The notes: a model not told the origin generated them from the letters alone. A stretch of DNA of 64,000 nt from Brevibacillus reuszeri (GCF_002897295.1 NZ_BEXF01000028.1:19994-83993); one strand, 5' to 3'; shown: positions 32,274 to 41,515, counted from the stretch's first letter. Numbers and translations are program-made.

Positions 32274-32732
32274 ATGGCAGACCACCCGATTCAAGGATTA
32301 ATGCGGACAGCAATGGAAAATCTGAAACAGATGGTCGATGTGAATACAATCATTGGAGATCCGGTTGAGACTCCAGATGGCAGCGTTATTCTTCCTATAT
32401 CCAAGGTTGGCTTTGGCTTTGCGGCAGGGGGAAGCGAGTTTCAATATGAGCACCATCACCAAGGAACGATTGGCTATCCATTTGGTGGGGGTAGTGGTGG
32501 CGGTGTTTCGATTACTCCTGTAGCCTTTCTGGTTGTTGGGAAGCAAGGAATTCGTTCCATTCCTCTTGAAAATACTACGCATCTGTATGATCGGATTTTG
32601 GATTCTGTACCGCAGTTTGTGGAGAAGATGCAGGGCATGTTTGGAAAGCATGAGGAGCCGCAGATTCAAAACACCACCATTATCGCCAAAACGGACGATC
32701 ATGATCTGGAAGAACTGATGGAACGGGGATAA
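32274..32732 (+). CDS. ytfJ: GerW family sporulation protein (YtfJ-like)
   Basis: The 152-residue protein contains the GerW/YtfJ pattern DVNTIIGDPVETPDGSVILP, SKVGFGFAAGGSEF, a glycine-rich GGGSGGGVSITP and PVAFLVVGKQGIRSIPLEN. YtfJ is made in the forespore and affects spore germination. ATG 32274 follows AGGAGGAG. It pairs with the DUF2953 gene as in Bacillus. Confidence 0.93.
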   Translation: MADHPIQGLMRTAMENLKQMVDVNTIIGDPVETPDGSVILPISKVGFGFAAGGSEFQYEHHHQGTIGYPFGGGSGGGVSITPVAFLVVGKQGIRSIPLENTTHLYDRILDSVPQFVEKMQGMFGKHEEPQIQNTTIIAKTDDHDLEELMERG

Positions 32733-32743
32733 GTAAAAAGCAA

Positions 32744-32786
32744 AACAGGTATGCCTATGTTGCTTACAGGCATACCTGTTTTTTTA
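32744..32786. terminator. Terminator between ytfJ and the convergent FliD-like gene
   Basis: ACAGGTATGCCT and AGGCATACCTGT form a 12-bp stem flanked by A and T runs. The hairpin can serve both strands. Confidence 0.9.
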
Positions 32787-34034
32787 CCACAATACATTCA
32801 AAAACAAGCCGGTTTTCGCCACGTGCAAATATTGCATGCTGGAGATCGTAGCAATCGTATACGGATGGGAACCGATGGCCTCATCGTAATACCTGGAAAA
32901 GCTACCGAATGGCTTGCTTTGGAGCTCCAGGACTTGTTCACGGAATTGGAGGGACAACCCTTGCATGGCCTCTTTAAAATCGGTGTAGCCCTCTTGAACA
33001 GAAGTCACCCATTTTTGTTCATCCAACACAAGTTCTCCAGTTGGCAGCGAACTGATCCCAAAACGGTTCAATACATCGTCAGCGGCTTTTGCAATCCTCT
33101 CGAAGGTAGGAAGCTTTTGCATTGCCAGAGTTTCTTCGTTCCGTTCCAAGAAATGATGCATGCTGTTAAAACGATCTACGAGCTTACGGGTATGCTGGAG
33201 CAAGCGCTCCAAGTCCGGCTTCACGGTAAGAATGATCGGCTCTGTCCCGGCATTATGGAGAGTAACAACAAGATTATCACTTTCTAGCATGAGTTGGTTC
33301 GTTGCTGATGTTTGCACTTTGCCATTTACGTAATAGGTGGCATCTGCGGCATGTGTCACGATATGATCGATTCCGAGTGCGCTAACACTGTTGCCAGACA
33401 GATCACGGAGTGTAAAAGCTTGTGCGGCCCCCGTTTTGGTGCTGGTGATGACCAGCGACTGCATGCTCCCGGAGGTTTCAATCCGAGTCGTCAGTCCTGA
33501 TTGGTTTTGATCCAGCGCTTCCTTCATCCGCGCTAGGCTCTGTTCGGACGTATCACTAGCAACAGAGAAAAAGGAAAGCAGCTCCTCTTTTTCACCTGTT
33601 AGCAGAGAAAACTGCTGAAATCCTTCTCGCACCGAGGTAGGTGAAGTCTTCTCCAGCAAACGACCAGCATTGGTTTGTCCATTTGCCAAGCGAATAACAT
33701 CTATGCGATAGGTAGCAGGCGCGGCCTCCGCATTGACTGTTGCAGTAGCCAAATTAGGCTGTGAGCTGATCGCCAGACGCCTGTTGATCGAGCTGTGTGG
33801 GCGCTTGGCATCAAACTCTTTGGCAGTCTGGTCCAGTAAGGCGGAATAACGGTACAGGTGCGACAGCGAATCGGACAGCTCTGTCATCCATTGCTGCTGG
33901 CGGGTGTAATAGGGCAGCAGGTTGTAAGCAGAAATCGGGTCTACCGGTGTATTCAGCTTTGCCTGAACCATTTGAAACTGATAACGGCCTACCCGTTGGC
34001 TGTATGGGACATAACTGACACGGTTCACTTTCAT
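32784..34034 (-). CDS. FliD-like flagellar hook-associated / capping protein
   Basis: The 416-residue protein resembles the C-terminal part of flagellar cap protein FliD: TSTKTGAAQAFTLRDLSGNS, AADATYYVNGKVQTSATNQL and LTVKPDLERLLQHTRKLVDRFN, followed by a helical C-terminus. The N-terminal 70 residues (YNLLPYYTRQQQWM) are not typical. No other flagellar gene is near. It starts at ATG 34034 after AGGTGAGGTGATC, 64 bases downstream of the pyc stop, so read-through from pyc is possible. It may be a paralogue of FliD with another assembly role; this is uncertain. Confidence 0.7.
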   Translation of the reverse strand: MKVNRVSYVPYSQRVGRYQFQMVQAKLNTPVDPISAYNLLPYYTRQQQWMTELSDSLSHLYRYSALLDQTAKEFDAKRPHSSINRRLAISSQPNLATATVNAEAAPATYRIDVIRLANGQTNAGRLLEKTSPTSVREGFQQFSLLTGEKEELLSFFSVASDTSEQSLARMKEALDQNQSGLTTRIETSGSMQSLVITSTKTGAAQAFTLRDLSGNSVSALGIDHIVTHAADATYYVNGKVQTSATNQLMLESDNLVVTLHNAGTEPIILTVKPDLERLLQHTRKLVDRFNSMHHFLERNEETLAMQKLPTFERIAKAADDVLNRFGISSLPTGELVLDEQKWVTSVQEGYTDFKEAMQGLSLQFREQVLELQSKPFGSFSRYYDEAIGSHPYTIATISSMQYLHVAKTGLFLNVLW

Positions 34035-34098
34035 GATGATCACCTCACCTGCGAACAAGTAGCGTAATGATTGAACTACCTTCCATTATAAACGATGT

Positions 34099-37000
34099 TT
34101 ATTCCATTTCAATGAGCAGGTCGCCAGTTTCAATCGCTTCTCCTGCTTTGACATACACGGCTTTGATTTTTCCGTCCATCGGAGCCTGAATGGTGGTTTC
34201 CATCTTCATCGCTTCACTTACCAGCAGGTGCTCGCCTTTTCGTACCTTGTCGCCTTCTGAGACGAGTACTTTGAGAACCTTTCCTGGCATCGATGCTCCG
34301 AGGTGGGCAGAGTTTTGCGAATCTGCTTTGCGTCTAACGAGCTCCGATACTTTCGCTGACTGATCTCGGACAAAAAGCTCGCGTGGCTGTCCGTTCAGCT
34401 CAAAGTAAATGATGCGACGGCCATCAGGATGCAGCTCGCCAATAGCTACAAGCTTGATGATGAGCGTTTTTCCGCGTTCAATGGTAATGGCTGTCTCTTC
34501 TCCGGCACGTAGTCCATAGAAGAACGTGGACGTGTTCAAAACAGAGAGATCACCGTATTCCTTCATGCGTTGCTCAAACTGCAGGTACACCTGTGGATAC
34601 ATAATGTAAGAAAGCACATCCAGCTCACTCGGTGCACGCCCGATTTTTTCCTCCAATTCAGAAGCGACCTGGTTAAAATCGACAGGAGAGAGCAATTCAC
34701 CTGGTCGTGCTGTAAAGGCGTCTCTTCCTTTTAACACGAGCTCCTGCAGCTTTTTAGGGAAGCCACCAGGTGGTTGGCCCAAATAACCTTGGAAGAACTG
34801 AATGACAGAGTCAGGGAAGTCGAGGCGTGTGCCTTTTTCCCAAATGTTTTCTTCGTTCAGGTTGTTTTGCACCATAAACAGGGCGAGGTCACCCACTACT
34901 TTTGAAGAAGGGGTTACTTTTACAATGTCCCCACACATTTGGTTAACGACAGCATACATGTGTTTCACTTCATCCCAACGGCCTTCCAGCCCGACAGCTT
35001 TGGCTTGCTGCTCCAGGTTGGTGTATTGGCCGCCCGGCATTTCATGTACATACACTTCTGTGTTGCTTGCTTTCATGCCGCTTTCAAAGCCTTGGTAGTA
35101 AGGACGCACATCTTCCCAGTAGTCGGACAGTTTGTTAAACGATTCGAGAGACAGTCCCGTATCACGCTCAGTATGAGCCAAACTCGCGATCAGACCGTTC
35201 AGGCTTGGCTGGGATGTCAGACCGGACATGGAGCTGACGCATGCATCGACGATATCTACGCCGGCTTCAATTGCTTTAAGCAGCATAGCTGCGCCGTTTC
35301 CGGAAGTATCATGCGTATGCAGATGAATCGGAATTTCGATCTCTTGTTTCAGCGCGTTGATTAGCTCGTAGGCAGCATAAGGCTTGAGCAGACCAGCCAT
35401 ATCCTTGATTGCGAGGATGTGCGCGCCCGCCTTCTCCAATTCCTTGGCCAGATCAACATAGTAGGAAAGCGTATATTTGGTTTTCGAAGGATCGAGAATA
35501 TCGCCAGTATAGCAGATAGCTGCTTCCGCTACTTTGCCATTGTTGCGCACGGCTTCGATTGCAGTTTGCATGCCTGGCAACCAGTTCAAGCTATCGAAAA
35601 TGCGGAACACGTCTACGCCATTTTCTGCAGAAGCTTTGACGAACGAGTGGATGACGTTATCCGGGTAGTTGGTGTAGCCTACGCCGTTTGCTCCGCGGAG
35701 TAGCATTTGGAACAGCACATTCGGGATACGCTCACGCAAAATCTGCAATCTCTCCCATGGCGACTCCTGCAAAAAACGCATCGTAGTATCGAACGTAGCA
35801 CCGCCCCACATTTCCAGTGAGAAGAGTCCAGCTCCGAGCTTGCCCGTCGCTTCTGCTACGGAAGCGAGATCATAGGTCCGTACACGAGTGGCGAACAAAG
35901 ACTGATGCGCATCGCGGAAGGTCGTATCGGTAACGAGTACCTGCTTTTGCTCCTGAATCCAGCGAACGAGTCCGTCTGCGCCCTGCTTATCCAAAATTTG
36001 TTTTGTTCCGTCCGGATACGGCTGGGCAAAAGGTGTTCGCGGGATGCGCGGCGAATCAAAATGCGGCTTTTTATCCAGCTTTTCGAGTCCAGGATAGCCA
36101 TTGACAATGGTGTTTCCGATGTAAGATAGTAATTTCGTACCGCGATCCTGGCGTCCAGGGAAGATGAACAATTCAGGCTTGGTATCGATAAACGAAGTGT
36201 CGTAGCTGCCGCTTAGGAAATCTGGGTGGGTGACCACATTTTCCAGGAATGGCAGGTTAGTTTTTACGCCACGAATACGGAACTCGCGCAGCGTTCTGAG
36301 CATTTTCCGTGCTGCCTGATCAAAGCTCGTTCCATAGGTAGAGATTTTGACCAGCAGGGAATCGTAAAATGGGGTAATGATTGCTCCTGGATAACCGTTT
36401 CCGCCATCGAGACGTACACCAAAGCCACCACCAGAACGCCATGCTGACAAACGACCAGCATCTGGCAGGAAGTTGTTTTCAGCGTCTTCTGTCGTTACAC
36501 GGCACTGAATCGCAAAGCCGCTCATTTGAATCTGGCTTTGATCAGCAATGCCGATTTCCTCATCGGACAGAGCATGACCTTCCGCTACGCGAATTTGGGC
36601 TTGTACGATGTCGATTCCGGTAATGAGCTCCGTAATTGTATGCTCAACCTGAATTCGAGGATTCACCTCAATGAAATAAAAGCGATTGTCAGGGGTCAGC
36701 AAAAATTCAACTGTACCTGCGTTGGAATAACCAGCCTTTTGCATCAGCGTGAGTGCGGATTGGCATATCTCCTCGCGCAGCTTGTCGTCGAGAGAAAGGC
36801 TAGGTGCGACCTCAACCACTTTTTGGTGACGACGCTGTACGGAGCAGTCACGTTCGAACAGGTGAACAATGTTGCCGTGGTTGTCGCCGAGAATTTGAAC
36901 TTCAATATGTTTTGGTTGCTCCAGGTAGCGCTCGAGATACACCTTGGCATTACCAAATGAGGAGCGGGCTTCGGAACGTGCCCGATCAAGTGAATCTTGG

Positions 37001-37545
37001 AGCTCGTCTTGACTGCGTACGATGCGCATGCCTCGGCCGCCGCCACCGGATACACCCTTGATGATGATTGGATAGCCGTATTCTTTTGCAAAAAGCAGCG
37101 CCTCTTGCAAAGTCTCAATCGGCTCAGGCGTACCTGGAATGACAGGAATGTTTGCTTCAATTGCTAGACGTCTTGCTTCTACCTTGTCTCCGAATTTATC
37201 AATCAGTTCTGGAGACGGGCCGATGAAGATGATGCCTTCATCCTGGCATCGTTTGGCAAATTCGGCATTCTCGGCAAGGAAGCCGTAGCCGGGGTGAATC
37301 GCGTCGATGTCGTTGCGTTTGGCAATCTCAATAATGCTGTCAATGTCCAGATACGCTTCAATAGGCCCCTTACCCGCACCTACCAGATAGGACTCGTCCG
37401 CTTTAAAGCGGTGAATAGAAACGTTGTCCTGCTCGGAATACACAGCTACGGTACGGATGCCTAGCTCGGTAGCGGCACGAAAGATTCGGATCGCGATCTC
37501 TCCACGGTTCGCTACCAATAAACGATTGATTTTTTTCCCTAGCAT
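34099..37545 (-). CDS. pyc: Pyruvate carboxylase
   Basis: This biotin enzyme of 1148 residues makes oxaloacetate from pyruvate, bicarbonate and ATP for anaplerosis. Domains in order are biotin carboxylase (LLVANRGEIAIRIFRAA, KGVSGGGGRGMRIV, VEFLLTPDNRFYFIEVNPRIQ), carboxyltransferase (VTDTTFRDAHQSLFATRVRT, LEMWGGATFD, IHLHTHDTSGNG) and the biotinyl domain with SEAMKMETTI near the C-terminus. The ATG at 37545 follows GGGGGAGAG; the length equals that of known Bacillus enzymes. It is divergent from a gamma-glutamylcyclotransferase-like gene. Confidence 0.98.
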   Translation of the reverse strand: MLGKKINRLLVANRGEIAIRIFRAATELGIRTVAVYSEQDNVSIHRFKADESYLVGAGKGPIEAYLDIDSIIEIAKRNDIDAIHPGYGFLAENAEFAKRCQDEGIIFIGPSPELIDKFGDKVEARRLAIEANIPVIPGTPEPIETLQEALLFAKEYGYPIIIKGVSGGGGRGMRIVRSQDELQDSLDRARSEARSSFGNAKVYLERYLEQPKHIEVQILGDNHGNIVHLFERDCSVQRRHQKVVEVAPSLSLDDKLREEICQSALTLMQKAGYSNAGTVEFLLTPDNRFYFIEVNPRIQVEHTITELITGIDIVQAQIRVAEGHALSDEEIGIADQSQIQMSGFAIQCRVTTEDAENNFLPDAGRLSAWRSGGGFGVRLDGGNGYPGAIITPFYDSLLVKISTYGTSFDQAARKMLRTLREFRIRGVKTNLPFLENVVTHPDFLSGSYDTSFIDTKPELFIFPGRQDRGTKLLSYIGNTIVNGYPGLEKLDKKPHFDSPRIPRTPFAQPYPDGTKQILDKQGADGLVRWIQEQKQVLVTDTTFRDAHQSLFATRVRTYDLASVAEATGKLGAGLFSLEMWGGATFDTTMRFLQESPWERLQILRERIPNVLFQMLLRGANGVGYTNYPDNVIHSFVKASAENGVDVFRIFDSLNWLPGMQTAIEAVRNNGKVAEAAICYTGDILDPSKTKYTLSYYVDLAKELEKAGAHILAIKDMAGLLKPYAAYELINALKQEIEIPIHLHTHDTSGNGAAMLLKAIEAGVDIVDACVSSMSGLTSQPSLNGLIASLAHTERDTGLSLESFNKLSDYWEDVRPYYQGFESGMKASNTEVYVHEMPGGQYTNLEQQAKAVGLEGRWDEVKHMYAVVNQMCGDIVKVTPSSKVVGDLALFMVQNNLNEENIWEKGTRLDFPDSVIQFFQGYLGQPPGGFPKKLQELVLKGRDAFTARPGELLSPVDFNQVASELEEKIGRAPSELDVLSYIMYPQVYLQFEQRMKEYGDLSVLNTSTFFYGLRAGEETAITIERGKTLIIKLVAIGELHPDGRRIIYFELNGQPRELFVRDQSAKVSELVRRKADSQNSAHLGASMPGKVLKVLVSEGDKVRKGEHLLVSEAMKMETTIQAPMDGKIKAVYVKAGEAIETGDLLIEME

Positions 37546-37660
37546 GATATTCTCTCCCCCTTGGTCTCCTGCGAGACTAATAAAAATTTTATATATAGTA
37601 CAAATATACAAAATTTTCTCTACGCAATACACCCTTTTTTACGAAATGGAGTGCAATTCA

Positions 37661-38095
37661 ATGAATTCAGTGCTTCCAATTTTTGTGTATGGCTCTCTTT
37701 TGGAAGGTTTTTGGAATTACGAGCAATACATCCGGCCATATGAGCATCGGATTATTCCTGCGGTCATCAAAGGTGAATTGTATCATCTGCCGCCTGGCTA
37801 TCCGGGTTTGCTTGCAGGAGCTGATGATATTATCGGAGCAGTCGTCTACCTTTCGACGCAAGTATATGAAAAGGCGCTTACTGGTCTCGATGAGCTGGAG
37901 GACTTTTATGGAGCAAACGACCCCCGAAATGAGTACGAACGAATGATCGTGCCAGCACGAGTTTTGGATGAAATCGAAAAGGTAGAGAACGTATACGTCT
38001 ATCGCTACGTAGATGAACAATATATAAAGGAAGAAGGAAAGAGGCTTGCACACGGAAACTGGCGCTATTTCATGCTTGGGAGGCAGGCTGAATAG
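37661..38095 (+). CDS. Gamma-glutamylcyclotransferase-like protein (AIG2/GGCT fold)
   Basis: The 144-residue product shows the GGCT fold signature VYGSLLEGFWNYEQYI near the N-terminus, LPPGYPGLLAGADDIIGAVV and the catalytic-glutamate region LTGLDELEDFYGAN. Such enzymes form 5-oxoproline from gamma-glutamyl compounds, but many bacterial members are uncharacterised. The ATG at 37661 lies 7 bases after GGAGTG; longer forms overlap the pyc promoter region and are unlikely. The next gene follows after 48 bases and may be cotranscribed. Confidence 0.82.
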   Translation: MNSVLPIFVYGSLLEGFWNYEQYIRPYEHRIIPAVIKGELYHLPPGYPGLLAGADDIIGAVVYLSTQVYEKALTGLDELEDFYGANDPRNEYERMIVPARVLDEIEKVENVYVYRYVDEQYIKEEGKRLAHGNWRYFMLGRQAE

Positions 38096-38143
38096 GGATT
38101 GCCCGTTTTGCCAAAACTGGTAGGGAAAAGGAGGGTCCCTGCC

Positions 38144-38677
38144 ATGGAAATTAATAATGGAGCTCCAGCTCAGATTTGGCGCTTATTGATTCCAAAGAGC
38201 TACTGGATGTACGCGGATGAAGTGCCAGAAGACGAACTGATTTTTCATTATCGCGACCATATTTACTTTGTAAACAATGATGGTTCTGTTCTAGCAATGC
38301 CAAAGCCAGCCTGCTATGATCTCTTGGATTTGGGCACCATTCTGGAGTATTTGGCTACTTCTGATGATACGATTGATTTTGATGATGAGGGAGAATTCGA
38401 TTTTGGTTTTGTCCTGAAGCAGATGGGCTATATCGCTTCTGTAAAAGAAAGGCGGGCCAAGGCGACGTATCAAATCGAAATCATCAATACGGCGCTGCCC
38501 AAATCAAATGGATCACACTATGAATTAAAAAATGTCCATTTTGTATTTGCTCTTTATCACGCCTTGATGCGCTGCCATGAGCTCAATCAAAAAACAGATT
38601 GGGAATATGAGCATGAAGTAGTGAGGATTGTCAAAGTAGAGGCGAGCACCTCTGGAAAAGTGCAAGTGAATCTGTAA
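38144..38677 (+). CDS. Conserved hypothetical protein
   Basis: I do not recognise this 177-residue soluble protein. It is acidic in its first half (YADEVPEDELIFHYRDHIYF, TIDFDDEGEFDFGFVL) and has no signal peptide, membrane segment or catalytic motif. AGGAGGG lies 9 bases before ATG 38144. It follows the GGCT-like gene and precedes the thiol peroxidase gene, from which it is separated by 86 bases. Confidence 0.7.
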   Translation: MEINNGAPAQIWRLLIPKSYWMYADEVPEDELIFHYRDHIYFVNNDGSVLAMPKPACYDLLDLGTILEYLATSDDTIDFDDEGEFDFGFVLKQMGYIASVKERRAKATYQIEIINTALPKSNGSHYELKNVHFVFALYHALMRCHELNQKTDWEYEHEVVRIVKVEASTSGKVQVNL

Positions 38678-38763
38678 TTTCTACTATTGGCATAGTGAAA
38701 AAAAGTGAATGATAGGGTATGATAAACAAGTACATATGATTGATTGGTGAGGAGGAAGAAATC

Positions 38764-39285
38764 ATGACAACAGCTGTAGAGCGTCAAGGCGCATTTGCAT
38801 TCAAAGGAGCACCAGTTACACTGCTCGGTCCTGAAATCAAAGTAGGGGATACTGCTCCTGATTTCACAGTAGTAGGTGGCGATCTGTCTCCTGTAACTCT
38901 GCAAGATTCCAAAGGCACTGTGCGCATCATCTCCGTAATTCCGTCCATCGACACAGGTGTATGCGATGCACAAACTCGTCGTTTCAACGAAGAAGCTGCG
39001 AAACTGGATGGAGTAACAGTCCTGACTGTTTCCGTTGACCTGCCATTCGCACAAAACCGTTGGTGCGGTGCTGCTGGTATCGATAAAGTAAAAACAGTGT
39101 CTGACCACAAAGACCTGTCCTTCGGTACAGCGTACGGCGTAGCAATCAAAGAATACCGTCTGCTGTCCCGTGCAGTATTCGTTGTAGATGCAAACGACAA
39201 AGTAGTTCACGCTGAGTACGTGGCTGCTGCTGGTGAGCATCCAAACTACGAGGCTGCTATCGCTGCTGCACAAGCTGCGAAGTAA
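38764..39285 (+). CDS. tpx: Thiol peroxidase, atypical 2-Cys peroxiredoxin
   Basis: Tpx reduces peroxides with electrons from thioredoxin. The 173-residue protein has the active-site segment SIDTGVCDAQTRRF with the peroxidatic Cys and the resolving Cys in NRWCGAAG, plus the N-terminal FKGAPVTLLGPEIKVGDTAP. Its codon use is strongly biased, as in well-expressed genes. ATG 38764 follows GGTGAGGAGG. A strong terminator ends the unit. Confidence 0.95.
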   Translation: MTTAVERQGAFAFKGAPVTLLGPEIKVGDTAPDFTVVGGDLSPVTLQDSKGTVRIISVIPSIDTGVCDAQTRRFNEEAAKLDGVTVLTVSVDLPFAQNRWCGAAGIDKVKTVSDHKDLSFGTAYGVAIKEYRLLSRAVFVVDANDKVVHAEYVAAAGEHPNYEAAIAAAQAAK

Positions 39286-39310
39286 GCAAATATTAGTCTA
39301 TAAGCAAGAG

Positions 39311-39350
39311 AAAACCTCTTTTCGTGCAAGTCGCGAAGAGAGGTTTTTTA
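39311..39350 (+). terminator. Intrinsic terminator after tpx
   Basis: AAACCTCTTTTCG pairs with CGCGAAGAGAGGTTT around a short loop, with six T at the end. Confidence 0.9.
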
Positions 39351-39401
39351 TGTAGACAAATGCCTAGGAATAGCCTGAATGACTCATATGGAAAAAGTCC
39401 C

Positions 39402-39430
39402 TTGACATAAAAATAACCAGTGGTTATATT
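39402..39430 (+). promoter_or_regulatory. Sigma-A promoter of the TetR-MBL operon
   Basis: TTGACA (39402-39407) and TATATT (39425-39430) are spaced by 17 bases. Operator palindrome 1 fills the second half of the spacer. Confidence 0.8.
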
Positions 39431-39457
39431 ATAACCATCGGTTACTAACCACTGGTT
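39415..39457. promoter_or_regulatory. Three tandem operator palindromes for the TetR-type regulator
   Basis: AACCAGTGGTT (39415-39425), AACCATCGGTT (39433-39443) and AACCACTGGTT (39447-39457) are near-identical 11-base palindromes centred 18 and 14 bases apart. They cover the promoter from the spacer past the transcription start, directly ahead of the tetR gene, which indicates autorepression. Confidence 0.75.
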
Positions 39458-39495
39458 ATTAAGGTGAAGCAAATAGCATTAAGGAGTGCACACTA

Positions 39496-40137
39496 ATGGC
39501 AACCAAACAAGAAATGCGATCGGAAGAAACTAAGCGCGCTATTTTGGCAGCTGCTGGTGAGCTTTTTGCCAATAGAGGCTATGACTCAGTATCCATCAGG
39601 GAGATCGCCAAGGCTGCAGGCTGTTCTCATACGACTTTGTACATTTACTTTAAAGATAAGGAAGCATTGCTGCATCAGCTGTCCAAGGGGCCGCTACAAG
39701 GATTGGCGGATCAGATGGAAGGGATGCTGAAGGACCACTCGCTGGCTCCTGAAGACTGTTTACGTCGAATCAGCATGCTGTTCATTCGTTTTGCGCTAGC
39801 AAATCGTACGATGTATACACTATTTTTCATGACCAAGGCTACCCGAATTGACGAGGATACTTCTGAGAGTCAGCTCCAAAAGCTGCGGATACACTTGTTT
39901 GATCTGTTCAGGCAGGCATTGACGAATTGCTTACCAGAGGAAAGAAAGGCGGAAGACTCGCTTGCCTATGCACGCGTCTATTTTTACACCTTGCAAGGCA
40001 TTGTGGGGACGTACACACATTCCGAGGAAAATCTGGAGGGCATCTTGGATCGACTGACATCTACCTTTGAGCTGACGATAGACGTGATGCTTGCTGGAAT
40101 CACACAACATGCGAACAATGGAGGGGACTTAAAATGA
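39496..40137 (+). CDS. TetR/AcrR-family transcriptional regulator
   Basis: The 213-residue protein has the TetR helix-turn-helix: AILAAAGELFANRGYDSVSI followed by REIAKAAGCSHTTLYIYFKD. The C-terminal ligand-binding region is variable and gives no clue to the inducer. GGAG lies upstream of the ATG at 39496. Its stop overlaps the start of an MBL-hydrolase gene as ATGA, so the regulator probably controls that enzyme as well as itself through the three palindromes upstream. Confidence 0.92.
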   Translation: MATKQEMRSEETKRAILAAAGELFANRGYDSVSIREIAKAAGCSHTTLYIYFKDKEALLHQLSKGPLQGLADQMEGMLKDHSLAPEDCLRRISMLFIRFALANRTMYTLFFMTKATRIDEDTSESQLQKLRIHLFDLFRQALTNCLPEERKAEDSLAYARVYFYTLQGIVGTYTHSEENLEGILDRLTSTFELTIDVMLAGITQHANNGGDLK

Positions 40138-40838
40138 AAGTAGAACAAATTTCGGAGCATATTTGGAGTGTTCGTTCATGGCTGATGATTCCGTTTCGGG
40201 TATGGGTAGTTGTGGAAGCAGACGGTGTGACGCTTGTGGATGCAGGTATGCCTTTTATAGCAAAGGGGATTCTTACATTTGTGGAAGAGCTTGGTGCTGG
40301 TCCCTTAAAACGAATCGTACTTACGCATGGCCACTCCGACCATGTAGGCGCTATCCAAAAAATCATGGAGAAGAATCCGGTTCCGTTATTTGCTCATCGA
40401 ATCGAGCTTCCCTATATGCAGGGAGAGCAGCTGTACCCAAGACGCAAGAAGCTAGAAAGAAACGTGCAGGCAGGCTTAGCACAGCCACTGGCTGAAACCG
40501 AGGAAGGCGGACTTGCTGCGATTGGAGGATTGCGTCCTTTTCTCACTCCGGGACATTCTCCGGGGCATGTCGTCTATTATCACGAGCAGGATCAAGTGCT
40601 GCTAGCCGGAGATCTGTTTACGTCGAAAAAGGGTAAGCTTCACCGTCCAATGCCGATGTTTACTGCCGACATGGCAGAGGCGTTAAAGAGTAGCCAGATT
40701 GTTCGTGAATTGCGCCCAGTGCATCTGGAAGTATGCCATGGGAAGCCGGTAAAAAATCCAGCAGAGCAGCTGGATGCTTATCTTGCGGATACATCAGCTG
40801 CTCTCTCTATCCCGACCAGTACGTGGCAGTCATCGTAA
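40134..40838 (+). CDS. MBL-fold metallo-hydrolase
   Basis: The 234-residue enzyme has the metallo-beta-lactamase metal motif LTHGHSDHVGA, the later FLTPGHSPGHVVYYHEQDQ and the aspartate in LLAGDLF. The fold covers glyoxalase II-like thioesterases, lactonases and other hydrolases; the substrate is unknown. It is translationally coupled to the TetR gene, which suggests induction by a xenobiotic or signal compound. It is convergent with an acetyltransferase gene 8 bases away. Confidence 0.88.
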   Translation: MKVEQISEHIWSVRSWLMIPFRVWVVVEADGVTLVDAGMPFIAKGILTFVEELGAGPLKRIVLTHGHSDHVGAIQKIMEKNPVPLFAHRIELPYMQGEQLYPRRKKLERNVQAGLAQPLAETEEGGLAAIGGLRPFLTPGHSPGHVVYYHEQDQVLLAGDLFTSKKGKLHRPMPMFTADMAEALKSSQIVRELRPVHLEVCHGKPVKNPAEQLDAYLADTSAALSIPTSTWQSS

Positions 40839-40846
40839 GAAACAAG

Positions 40847-41401
40847 TCACGGCATTAATACCGCAGAAGGATCGCTCAAACTTTTGCTCAGCAGCACGCT
40901 TCTGTAGTTCGTCTCGTTCCATTGGACGTAATCTACGAACCGGTAGCCTCTGGCAGAGTAATAACGGATCAGGTGATGAGCACCTTCTGCGGTATCAAGC
41001 GCCAGCTCGGCTGCTCCATCCTGAACGGCCAGCTCCTCGACACGGCGGATCAGTAGGTCACCGAAACCTCGTTTGCGATGCAATGGATTGACGGCGAATT
41101 GACCGAATTTCGCCACGTGAGACTGCTCATACCACTGCGTTCCTTTTGCCAATGCTGGTGGGTAATACATAATCGTTGCGATCAGCTCTCCTTCCAGCAA
41201 ACCGACGAGACAGTGACCATTCTGCATCCTTTTGCGAGTTCTGGCAGCGTCTTGATAGGAAGCCACGAATTGGAACCCCATGTCGGCAAGCGTTTGATAG
41301 GATTGATTCAGAAGTCGGGTCAGGTCTTCAATTGAGTCGGTTTGTGGCTGAAAGGGTCGAATCACGATTTGGCTTTGAAGAGCATCGGCATCTGACATCA
41401 T
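40847..41401 (-). CDS. GNAT-family N-acetyltransferase
   Basis: The 184-residue product has GNAT features: LVGLLEGELIATIMYY, then KFGQFAVNPLHRKRGFGDLL with the acetyl-CoA loop HRKRGFG, and HLIRYYSARGYRFVDYVQW at the end. AAGGAG lies 6 bases before ATG 41401; longer forms lack support. The acceptor substrate is unknown. Confidence 0.87.
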   Translation of the reverse strand: MMSDADALQSQIVIRPFQPQTDSIEDLTRLLNQSYQTLADMGFQFVASYQDAARTRKRMQNGHCLVGLLEGELIATIMYYPPALAKGTQWYEQSHVAKFGQFAVNPLHRKRGFGDLLIRRVEELAVQDGAAELALDTAEGAHHLIRYYSARGYRFVDYVQWNETNYRSVLLSKSLSDPSAVLMP

Positions 41402-41515
41402 TTGCAGCTCCTTTGGCAACTGTTCATTTCTGTAAATTCTGATAGTATAGCACAAAATGTCGAAGTCGGATGAAACGTACCGGCTTTTTTTTCGTCTTAC
41501 TAGAGAGGTGATTGG

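Noticed and set aside
38587..39273. A 228-codon minus-strand frame opposite tpx
   Set aside because: It is caused by the strong codon bias of tpx. The translation is Cys- and Tyr-rich with no family match, and it runs through the tpx promoter.
39415..39457. Short repeated units upstream of tetR as a CRISPR-like array
   Set aside because: The units are 11-base palindromes with unequal short gaps, overlap a promoter and have no cas genes nearby; they fit operators.
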